A stretch of DNA of 64,000 nt from an uncultured Paracoccaceae bacterium. Its GTDB lineage: Bacteria; Pseudomonadota; Alphaproteobacteria; Rhodobacterales; Rhodobacteraceae. A program made the position numbers and the translations under genes. Shown here one piece after another: positions 57,237 through 64,000 of the stretch; position 1 is the stretch's first letter, and the number at the start of each line of letters is the position of its first letter. The stretch spans positions 434,001 through 498,000 of the forward strand of contig CANLVD010000001.1 of the NCBI GenBank assembly GCA_947494445.1. Direction: 5' to 3'. The notes under the pieces were generated by a model that ran no database searches, was not told the origin of the DNA, and saw only the letters and a list, made by a program, of their open reading frames with translations.

Positions 57237-57637
57237 CCCCCGAACTCACAGCCCTCACCCTTGCTGCCCTTTTGCAAATGGCGCAACTGACCCACGCGGC
57301 CGTGCTCACCAATCTGGAAACCGGAACCGATGCCACGCTGAGCCCGCGTGACGGCACGCCTTTGCGTGAACAGGTCAAACCCGCAACCGCGCGGTTGTTC
57401 CGCGCCTTTGACAACACCAATGAGGCGTTGATCCTGTTTGCAATCGCGGTGGGGGTCGTCACCCTGTCCGATGCCTCTTCCGGCCTGACCGCTGCCTGTG
57501 CGTGGATATTTCTGCTCGCTCGTCTCCTATATGTGCCATGCTACTGGTTCGGACTGGTCCCATGGCGGTCGATCGTCTTCGGGGCGGGCTGGATCGCAAC
57601 GGGCGTGATGTTGCTGTCTGCATTGACCCATGGATAG
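57233..57637 (+). CDS. MAPEG family membrane protein
   Basis: 134 residues with four hydrophobic helices. Family features are LREQVKPATARLFRAFDNTNEALILF and RLLYVPCYWFGLVPWRSIVFGAGW. MAPEG proteins are glutathione-dependent or eicosanoid-type membrane enzymes; the bacterial subgroup role is unclear. Starts inside the AT-rich gene end. GC content is back to the local norm. Confidence 0.85.
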   Translation: MTPELTALTLAALLQMAQLTHAAVLTNLETGTDATLSPRDGTPLREQVKPATARLFRAFDNTNEALILFAIAVGVVTLSDASSGLTAACAWIFLLARLLYVPCYWFGLVPWRSIVFGAGWIATGVMLLSALTHG

Positions 57638-57681
57638 TGTTTTTTGGTTAATGGCTTCTTACATGCGCTGACAAAAAGAAC

Positions 57682-57715
57682 TACGAAAGAGTTATGGAAG
57701 AGTTACGAAAGAACT
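57682..57715. repeat. Three 11-bp tandem repeats upstream of lpd
   Basis: TACGAAAGAGT, TATGGAAGAGT and TACGAAAGAAC occur in tandem in the MAPEG-lpd gap, about one helical turn apart. The tract ends 29 bases before the lpd start. It could be a regulator site or a chance AG-rich stretch. Confidence 0.4.
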
Positions 57716-57743
57716 CACCCTCATTTTGAACCGGAGGCCCCTC

Positions 57744-59132
57744 ATGGCGGACTATGATGTAATCGTAATTGGTGGCGGTCCGGGCGGCTATGTCTGTGCC
57801 ATTCGCTGCGCCCAACTGGGCCTGAAAACCGCCTGTGTCGAGGGGCGCGAGACGCTGGGTGGCACCTGTCTGAACGTGGGATGCATCCCCTCCAAGGCAA
57901 TGCTTCACGCCTCGGAATTGTACCATGAGGCCCATACCAATTTCGATGCGATGGGGTTGGAGGGAGCCAAGCCCAAGGTCAATCTGAGCAAGATGCTGGA
58001 GTATAAGGCCTCCACCGTGAAAACCAACACCAGCGGGATCGAATTCCTGTTCAAAAAGAACAAGGTAGACTGGCTGAAAGGTTGGGGAAAAATCGACGGT
58101 GCGGGCAAGGTCACGGTCGGAAAAGAGACCCATACCGCCAAGAACATCGTGATTGCCACAGGCTCCGAGGCGTCCTCTCTGCCCGGGATCGAGGTTGACG
58201 AGAAACGCATCGTCACATCAACCGGTGCGCTGGAACTTGGTTCCGTGCCAAAGAAGATGGTGGTCATCGGCGCGGGCGTGATCGGGCTTGAGATGGGTTC
58301 GGTCTACGCGCGATTGGGATCAGAAGTCACGGTGGTTGAATTCCTTGACCACATCACGCCGGGCATGGATGCCGAAGTGACGCGAGCCTTCCAGAAAATG
58401 TTGACGAAACAAGGGCTTAACTTCATTTTGGGCGCGGCTGTTCAGGGTGTTGAAGCGCTGAAGACCAAGCTCAAGGTCACCTACAAACTGCGCAAGGATG
58501 ACAGCGAAGCGACGCTTGATGCGGATGTCGTCTTGGTCGCCACGGGCCGTAAACCCTACACCGACGGGCTGGGGCTGGAAGGTGCAGGGGTCGAGATGGC
58601 CGAACGAGGCATGCTCAAGACAGATGCCCATCTGCAAACCAATGTTCCGGGCATCTGGGCTCTTGGCGATGTCGTTGCAGGTCCGATGCTGGCCCACAAG
58701 GCCGAGGACGAGGGCATGGCTGTGGCCGAGCGGATTGCCGGTCAGGCAGGTCACGTCAATTACGGTGTGATCCCCGGAGTGATCTACACCACGCCTGAGG
58801 TCGCGACAGTTGGCAAGACCGAAGAGCAACTGAAGGAAGAAGGCCGTGCCTACAAGGTCGGCAAGTTTCCCTTCATGGGCAACGCGCGGGCCAAGTCCTA
58901 TTTCCTGGGCGACGGTTTCGTGAAGCTTCTGGCCGATGCCCAGACAGACCGCATTCTGGGTGCTCATATCATTGGACCCATGGCGGGCGATCTGATCCAC
59001 GAGATTTGCGTTGGCATGGAGTTTGGCGCTGCTGCCGAGGACATCGCGCGCACCTGTCATGCACATCCGACCTTCTCTGAAGCTGTGCGAGAGGCAGCAC
59101 TTGCTTGCGGTGACGGGGCCATTCACGCCTGA
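57744..59132 (+). CDS. lpdA: Dihydrolipoyl dehydrogenase (E3)
   Basis: 462 residues. FAD motif [21 protein letters not shown], redox disulfide [16 protein letters not shown] motif [20 protein letters not shown] and catalytic His-Glu in HAHPTFSEA. It reoxidises the lipoyl arms of SucB. GGAGG precedes the ATG at 57744. It is separated from MAPEG by 106 bases, so a separate promoter is possible. Confidence 0.96.
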   Translation: MADYDVIVIGGGPGGYVCAIRCAQLGLKTACVEGRETLGGTCLNVGCIPSKAMLHASELYHEAHTNFDAMGLEGAKPKVNLSKMLEYKASTVKTNTSGIEFLFKKNKVDWLKGWGKIDGAGKVTVGKETHTAKNIVIATGSEASSLPGIEVDEKRIVTSTGALELGSVPKKMVVIGAGVIGLEMGSVYARLGSEVTVVEFLDHITPGMDAEVTRAFQKMLTKQGLNFILGAAVQGVEALKTKLKVTYKLRKDDSEATLDADVVLVATGRKPYTDGLGLEGAGVEMAERGMLKTDAHLQTNVPGIWALGDVVAGPMLAHKAEDEGMAVAERIAGQAGHVNYGVIPGVIYTTPEVATVGKTEEQLKEEGRAYKVGKFPFMGNARAKSYFLGDGFVKLLADAQTDRILGAHIIGPMAGDLIHEICVGMEFGAAAEDIARTCHAHPTFSEAVREAALACGDGAIHA

Positions 59133-59199
59133 GCCAAATCCGCTTGCACAAAGGCAAATCACACTGCACGCTTCGCTGAACCTCGGCGGAGCGCGACAT

Positions 59200-60507
59200 A
59201 TGGCACAACACCCAGACGCAATCATCATTGGCACCGGCGTCATCGGTACAGCCATCGCGTTCGAAATGGCAAAAGCCGGTTACAAGACCCTGTCGCTGGA
59301 TCGAAACCGTCAGATCGGCCATGGATCAACCGCAGGATCCTGCGCGATCATCCGTATGCATTATTCGACATTTGATGGCACAGCATTTGCCTGGGAGGGC
59401 TATCACTACTGGCGCGACTGGGGCGATTACCTTGGCCTGCCAGACAGCGCTGATCTTGCACAGTTCAAGGAATGCGGTTGTTTCGTCATGAAGACCGAGG
59501 GCAATGGCCATTTGGCCCGGCATATTGAAAACAGCAGGGCCCTGAACATTCCCCATGAGGAATGGAACGCCGACACCATCAAGGCACGGATGCCGATCTA
59601 CGATCTGGACAGCTACGCACCGCCCAAGCGCCGGGATCACCCTGACTTTGGACATACAAACGGTGGGGCTTTGAGGGGTGCCGTCTATTGGCCAAACGGC
59701 GGTTATGTGACGGATCCTGCGCTGTCATCGCAAAACCTTGCCGATGCAGCGCGGTTGCATGGGGCAGAATTTCGGCTGGGTGTTGAGGTCGCGGAAATCC
59801 TTCAATCAGACGGGCATGTGACGGGGGTCAGGTTGTCTGATGGGGACGAGATCAGCGCCCCCATTGTGATCAACGTGGCTGGACCCGGATCCGCCCATAT
59901 CAACGCACTTGCGGGTGTGCTGGATGATATGACCATCCAGACCCGGCCCTTAAGGCAAGAAGTGGTTCATGTGCCCTCGCCCGCCGGGTTCGACTTTGAG
60001 GCCAATGGCATGGTCGTGTCTGACAGCGATATAGCGTGTTATGTCAGACCTGAGCACGGAAATCACATCCTGATCGGCAGCGAGGATCCGGAATGTGATC
60101 CCGATGTCTGGACAGAATCCGACACTGACTATGACCGGGATTTCACCGATCAGTGGACCACTCAGGCGCAGCGCTATGCACAACGCGTGCCGGAACTGGG
60201 CATTCCGTCCCGGATGAAAGGTGTGGTTGATCTGTACGATGCCTCAACCGACTGGATCCCGATTTATGACCGCTCCAGTCTGGGCGGTTTCTACATGGCC
60301 TGTGGAACATCGGGCAATCAGTACAAGAACGCACCGATTGCGGGCAAGCTGATGGCGGCGCTGGTGAGTTATTGCGAGCAGGGCGGTGACCATGATGCCG
60401 AGCCCATGCGGTTTGTCATGCCCTATACCGGTGTCGAAATAGATGCGGGGTTTTACTCTCGCAAACGCCCGATCAATACGGAATCCAGTTTTTCGGTTCT
60501 GGGGTAG
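59200..60507 (+). CDS. FAD-dependent oxidoreductase, DAO family
   Basis: 435 residues. N-terminal FAD-binding AIIIGTGVIGTAIAFEMAKAGY and GHGSTAGSCAIIRMHYS, a DAO fold with VINVAGPGSAHINALAG, and C-terminal YMACGTSGNQYKNAPIAG. Resembles sarcosine or dimethylglycine oxidase-like deaminating oxidases. The substrate cannot be told. It starts 67 bases after lpd on the same strand and converges with the next gene. Confidence 0.85.
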   Translation: MAQHPDAIIIGTGVIGTAIAFEMAKAGYKTLSLDRNRQIGHGSTAGSCAIIRMHYSTFDGTAFAWEGYHYWRDWGDYLGLPDSADLAQFKECGCFVMKTEGNGHLARHIENSRALNIPHEEWNADTIKARMPIYDLDSYAPPKRRDHPDFGHTNGGALRGAVYWPNGGYVTDPALSSQNLADAARLHGAEFRLGVEVAEILQSDGHVTGVRLSDGDEISAPIVINVAGPGSAHINALAGVLDDMTIQTRPLRQEVVHVPSPAGFDFEANGMVVSDSDIACYVRPEHGNHILIGSEDPECDPDVWTESDTDYDRDFTDQWTTQAQRYAQRVPELGIPSRMKGVVDLYDASTDWIPIYDRSSLGGFYMACGTSGNQYKNAPIAGKLMAALVSYCEQGGDHDAEPMRFVMPYTGVEIDAGFYSRKRPINTESSFSVLG

Positions 60508-60510
60508 AGG

Positions 60511-60885
60511 CTAGAGGATCAATGGCGCGCCGGATGTGTCGATACAGGACATCGGCGCCTGTGCATCGGGCAGGAAAATTCCGCCGGCTTCCTGACAGCG
60601 TTGCTGTACGGATTTGGTGCCGGTCTGCGCGGCTGCTGCCCCTTTTGCCGCTGCCTCCAATGCCAGAGCATTCGGATCCTGATTGAGCTGGAGAGACTCG
60701 ATACCGGTCGCAACGTCGTCACTTTCAACACCGCCCTTCGCAGCCGCTTCCAAAGCTTTCGCGAAAGGATCTTCATGCAGATCCTTCTGACTGCCGTTGG
60801 ATGTCAGGGACTGTGCCATACCCATGCCTGGAAGAACCAAGGTCAAGGAAAGGGCAGTCAGAATCGCAGTTTTTCGGATGAACAT
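60511..60885 (-). CDS. Small secreted protein with repeated LEAAAKG motif
   Basis: 124 residues. Signal peptide (ILTALSLTLVLPGMGMAQ). The mature part holds two similar units, DPFAKALEAAAKGG and DPNALALEAAAKGA, followed by a Cys-containing tail with two cysteines (RCQEAGG; MSCIDTS). No family recognised. The start at 60885 is preferred; an in-frame ATG also lies at 60906. Confidence 0.65.
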   Translation of the reverse strand: MFIRKTAILTALSLTLVLPGMGMAQSLTSNGSQKDLHEDPFAKALEAAAKGGVESDDVATGIESLQLNQDPNALALEAAAKGAAAAQTGTKSVQQRCQEAGGIFLPDAQAPMSCIDTSGAPLIL

Positions 60886-60957
60886 CACGATATCCCGTTG
60901 TTGCAACGCAACCTGACTAGCAACGAGACCTTAACAGAGGGTCAACAGCACAAGGGG

Positions 60958-61608
60958 CTATTGTGTAAGAATGCGCAGACCCGCGGTCACATCCTCGCGC
61001 AGGGACAGCCGCAGAGAGGCCTCATCCCCGGCTCTGAGGGCCGAGATGACCTTGCGGTGGTTCATGCTGGCTGAGGGTCGTTGCAGGCGCGCATAAAGCG
61101 CTCGCATGGTGGGACCCATCTGCAACCAGACCGCCTCGGCCAGAGCCAGCATAGCCGGGGCTTGCGCGCGCAGATATAGCGCCCTGTGAAACTCAAGGTT
61201 GGCCTTGATGTAGGCGTTGGCCTCGCCGTTCGCGACGATCTTGTCGATCCGCAAGTTCAGGTCTTCCATCCTGTCGATCAGGACCGAATGTGCCCGTGGT
61301 AAAGCGCGCGCGCCCAACTCGGGCTCCAGCAGCGCGCGCAGGGCGGCCAGTTCTTCCAATCGATCGTTGCTCAGTTCAGGCGTCGTGATCCGTCCGGCCT
61401 GTGACAGCTTCAGCGCACCCTCGGCCACCAGCCGCCTCACAGCTTCGCGCGCGGGCGTCATGGAAACGCCATACTCGGACGCCAGACCCCTGAGGGTCAG
61501 AGACTGGCCAGGCGTCAGATCCCCATGCATGATTCGCCCCCTGAGCGTGCGATATACCAGCTCATGTGCGGGAATCCGGGGTTCGGCGTTGCGGGTTTTG
61601 TCAGTCAT
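60958..61608 (-). CDS. GntR-family transcriptional regulator (FadR/FCD type)
   Basis: 216 residues. Winged helix-turn-helix (LVYRTLRGRIMHGDLTPGQSLTLRGLASEYGVSMTPAREAVRRL) and an alpha-helical FCD ligand-binding domain (ELAALRALLEPELGARALP; ANLEFHRALYLRAQAP). Its target is not shown; the palindromes upstream of sucC have a GntR-like shape but lie 12 kb away. Divergent from the SH3 gene. Confidence 0.9.
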   Translation of the reverse strand: MTDKTRNAEPRIPAHELVYRTLRGRIMHGDLTPGQSLTLRGLASEYGVSMTPAREAVRRLVAEGALKLSQAGRITTPELSNDRLEELAALRALLEPELGARALPRAHSVLIDRMEDLNLRIDKIVANGEANAYIKANLEFHRALYLRAQAPAMLALAEAVWLQMGPTMRALYARLQRPSASMNHRKVISALRAGDEASLRLSLREDVTAGLRILTQ

Positions 61609-61745
61609 TCTGCCATGGAACCAAAGTGTTAGTGCACAGTTGCACTGTTAAGTGGGAAGAAGGCTACCAGTTTCCCGTGCCGGCGTGGTAAAAAATCTGG
61701 TGGGTAAGTGTTTGTCGATTGAAGAGTGACGAGGGGATTGTCGAG

Positions 61746-62183
61746 ATGCGTTTTTTTACCGGCCTGATTGGGTGGTTGGCTGTTTCGTTTGTGGGTCTTG
61801 GGGCGTTTGTGATCATGCAGGACGGCCCGACCGAATTGTCAGTCAAGCAAGTTGAAGATGTACGAGCAGACGAGCCACTGACGGTTGTGTCTGCCGCAGA
61901 AGCAGATATGCGGGCACAGATGCTTCAGGGTTTTGACCCCAAGCGCGTGCAGGATCAGACGAGAGTGACACCGGTGAAGGCGTCTGCATCCATGGCCTAT
62001 GTCACGGCATCGGCAGTGAACATGCGATCCGGGCCATCGACCAATTTTGAGAAGGTTGGCCGCGCCGTGAACGGTCAGGGTCTTGAACTGACCGGCAGCC
62101 GTGACGGCATGTGGGTTGAGGTCCGTCTGGACGAGGGTCTGCGCAACGCATGGATCCACGGCAAGTTCCTGCAAATGCCCTGA
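61746..62183 (+). CDS. SH3-domain membrane-anchored protein
   Basis: 145 residues. N-terminal hydrophobic segment (FTGLIGWLAVSFVGLGAFVIM), a linker, then one bacterial SH3 domain (AYVTASAVNMRSGPSTNFEKVGRAV; WVEVRLDEGLRNAWIHGKFL). Such domains bind cell-wall peptides. GAGGGG precedes the ATG. Confidence 0.85.
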   Translation: MRFFTGLIGWLAVSFVGLGAFVIMQDGPTELSVKQVEDVRADEPLTVVSAAEADMRAQMLQGFDPKRVQDQTRVTPVKASASMAYVTASAVNMRSGPSTNFEKVGRAVNGQGLELTGSRDGMWVEVRLDEGLRNAWIHGKFLQMP

Positions 62184-62199
62184 CGAGCCTGATGCGGGG

Positions 62200-62886
62200 C
62201 TAGAACCGGTACCGGTGCAGCTCCGCTCCATGTTCACGTAGCCATTTGCGTTCGATCTTGTAGCCGGGAAAGAGGTTTTCAACCAAAGCCCAGAAATCAG
62301 CCGAGTGGTTCATCTCCCTGAGGTGGGCCACTTCATGTGCCGCGACGTATTCCAGAACGTCGGGGGGCGCCATGATCAACCGCCAAGAATACATCAACCG
62401 CCCATCCGTCGTGCAGGATCCCCACCGGGATCGTGTGTCGCGCAGAGTGATGGCACTGAACTGCTCACCAAGAGTAGTCGCATACCGATCTGAGGCGTCA
62501 GCCAGCCTTTCCCGCGCCAGCGCCTTTAACCAGGCGGCGGTCTTTCTTGCCACCTGCTCCGGTTTTCCCGGGACAAACAGATGTGATCCGTCCTGTAGAA
62601 TGCGCTTGCCCGAGCCTGCACTCAGGCGAACTGGTTGCCCGGCCAGTGGCATCTTCACACCCAGCTCGACCTGAACGCCTTCCGCCTGACGTGCGACCAC
62701 TTCCTCGATCCAGACGGATTTCTCGGACAGGAATTGTCTCGCAAGCCTGAGAGAGGCGCGTTTGGGCAGGGTCAGCGTGACCGCCCCATCGATCTGCGAG
62801 ACCCGAAGCGTCAGTCGCTTGGCGCGTGCATTGCGCCTGAGGTGAACAGCAATCCCGGGATTGCCATCGAGCGTGATGACGTCCAC
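62200..62886 (-). CDS. YgjP-like M48-superfamily metallopeptidase
   Basis: 228 residues. HEVAHLREMNHSADFWALVE contains the HExxH zinc motif and downstream His-Ser-x2-Phe. The N-terminal part (VHLRRNARAKRLTLRVSQIDGAVTLTLPKRAS) matches YgjP/WLM-type proteins. The cellular role is unknown. It ends 16 bases from the SH3 stop and lies immediately after phaZ on the same strand. Confidence 0.88.
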   Translation of the reverse strand: MDVITLDGNPGIAVHLRRNARAKRLTLRVSQIDGAVTLTLPKRASLRLARQFLSEKSVWIEEVVARQAEGVQVELGVKMPLAGQPVRLSAGSGKRILQDGSHLFVPGKPEQVARKTAAWLKALARERLADASDRYATTLGEQFSAITLRDTRSRWGSCTTDGRLMYSWRLIMAPPDVLEYVAAHEVAHLREMNHSADFWALVENLFPGYKIERKWLREHGAELHRYRF

Positions 62887-64000
62887 TTAGCCCGACGACT
62901 TGGCGCGGTGCTTGGCGATGAAGCTGGCCACACGCGGCTGGATATGCTCGCGCCAGCGCGAACCGTTGAAGACACCATAATGACCAACGCCAAGCTGTAC
63001 GTAGTGCTCCTTGCGGGACTTGGGCAGCTTCGGCGTCAGGCGATGGGCCGCTTCCGTCTGGCCGAGCCCGGTGATGTCGTCCTTCTCACCCTCGATGGTC
63101 AGAAGTGCGATATCCGTAATGCTGGCCGGGTTGATCACCTTGCCGCGATACTCATACTCCCCGATCGCCAGAAGACGGCGCTGGAAGACCCGGTCTATGG
63201 TCTGCAGGTAGAACTCCGCCGTCAGATCCATCACGGCCATGTATTCATCATAGAACTTGCGGTGTGCGGCACTGCTGTCCCCGTCACCGACGATCAGGTG
63301 CTGGAACTGATCCATATGAGCGTCCATATGGCGGTTGATGTTCATCGACATAAAGCCAGACAGTTGCAGGAAGCCGGGGTAGACCTGCCGCAGGAAACCC
63401 TTGTTGGGCCATGGAACGCGGACGATCACATTGTTCTGGAACCAGCTCAGGGGGCGTTCGGTGGCCAATGTGTTGGGTTTCATCGGATTGGATGACGTGT
63501 CGATGGGTGACCCCATCAGCGTCACAGACGACGGGCGCGCAGGATCCTTGTCCGCTGCCATCAGGGTCGCTGCCACCATCATCGGGATGCCGGGCTGGCA
63601 TACGGCCATCACAGCCGGACGCTCGCCATGGCGCTCAAACAGGAAGCGGCACTGATCGATCAGGTAATCGGTGTAGTCATCCAGATCAAACTCACCTTCT
63701 GTCAGCGGCACGTCGCGGGCGTCGGTCCAGTCTGTGATATAGACATCATGGTCCGGCAGCATCTGCTTGACGGTTCCACGCAGAAGCGTTGCGTAATGGC
63801 CGGACATCGGCGCGATGATCAGAACCGGAGTGTCCTTGCGCCCTTTGGCAGCCTTGCCCGTCCGTTTGAAATGCAACAAGTCGCAGAATGGCAGGCTGTG
63901 AACGATCTCTTCTTCGATCTGGGCCAGATCATCGCCGATCTGCACGGCGTCGATCTCGAATTCGGGCTTGCCGTAGCGCCGCGTGGCGTTGATGAACATC
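62887..64000 (-). CDS. phaZ: Intracellular polyhydroxyalkanoate depolymerase, 5' end outside window
   Basis: At least 370 residues here. Alpha/beta hydrolase with the nucleophile motif VCQPGIPMM (catalytic Cys in intracellular PhaZ), LLRGTVKQMLPDHDVYITDWTDARDVP and GVGHYGVFNGSRW with the catalytic His. Family members are usually ~410-420 residues, so an N-terminal part is missing beyond the window edge. It mobilises stored PHB. The stop abuts the metallopeptidase gene. Confidence 0.93.
   Translation of the reverse strand, partial: MFINATRRYGKPEFEIDAVQIGDDLAQIEEEIVHSLPFCDLLHFKRTGKAAKGRKDTPVLIIAPMSGHYATLLRGTVKQMLPDHDVYITDWTDARDVPLTEGEFDLDDYTDYLIDQCRFLFERHGERPAVMAVCQPGIPMMVAATLMAADKDPARPSSVTLMGSPIDTSSNPMKPNTLATERPLSWFQNNVIVRVPWPNKGFLRQVYPGFLQLSGFMSMNINRHMDAHMDQFQHLIVGDGDSSAAHRKFYDEYMAVMDLTAEFYLQTIDRVFQRRLLAIGEYEYRGKVINPASITDIALLTIEGEKDDITGLGQTEAAHRLTPKLPKSRKEHYVQLGVGHYGVFNGSRWREHIQPRVASFIAKHRAKSSG

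Overview
This window reads as a piece of chromosome from a GC-rich, motile alphaproteobacterium, most likely of the Rhodobacterales (Roseobacter group). The pointers are a complete sox thiosulfate-oxidation cluster with soxCD in the Paracoccus-type order, an alphaproteobacterial SOS box (GTTC-N7-GTTC), a flgBC-fliEQ-flgFGAH-fliL flagellar operon, a sucCD/sucAB/lpd operon in one run, UbiG and an intracellular PHA depolymerase. All calls come from reading the sequence and from knowledge of the families; no search was run.

Layout. 1-5.8 kb: the 3' end of secA, then two envelope genes (a large Ig-like anchored protein and a PstS-like/OmpA fusion). 5.9-9.1 kb: radC, map and sfsA on the minus strand, and a divergent MoaB/CinA-type domain protein. 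9.2 kb: tRNA-Leu(UAA). 9.3-15 kb: fadH, an RNA methyltransferase, a secreted nuclease, pip and ubiG. 15-16.7 kb: a solitary imuB behind an SOS box. 16.7-22.8 kb: flagellar rod/export genes with divergent fliI, followed by a cytoplasmic PAS chemoreceptor.

24.6-38.4 kb is the main accessory island: soxT-soxR-soxS (minus), soxVW-XYZA | soxBCDEF-DUF302 (plus), and two metallo-beta-lactamase-fold genes (minus). SoxXA loads thiosulfate onto SoxYZ, SoxB releases sulfate, SoxCD oxidises the remaining sulfane sulfur, SoxE/SoxF are electron-carrier partners, and SoxV/SoxW/SoxS carry reductant to the periplasm. SoxR is an ArsR-type sulfur sensor. I find ATTC-N8-GAAT operators at soxX and in front of the minus-strand metallohydrolase pair, plus a degenerate copy before soxB.

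38.6-45.6 kb: a secreted protein of unknown function, then a MoxR-DUF58-DUF4381-BatA-BatB-BatC-BatD operon. 45.6-48.7 kb (minus): FkbM methyltransferase, DenD-like dehydrogenase, class II aldolase and a DUF2064 transferase. 49-59.1 kb: the 2-oxoglutarate dehydrogenase/succinyl-CoA synthetase operon. It is interrupted by a methyltransferase between sucC and sucD and by two AT-rich membrane genes plus a MAPEG gene between sucB and lpd, and it is preceded by twin palindromic operators. 59.2-64 kb: a FAD oxidoreductase, a small secreted protein, a GntR regulator, an SH3 protein, a YgjP-type metalloprotease and a phaZ gene truncated by the window end.

Most unusual: the second sox metallohydrolase has lost the whole HxHxDH motif; a Sox regulon can be drawn from operators; twin operators sit 21 bp apart before sucC; and foreign genes are inserted in the odh operon.
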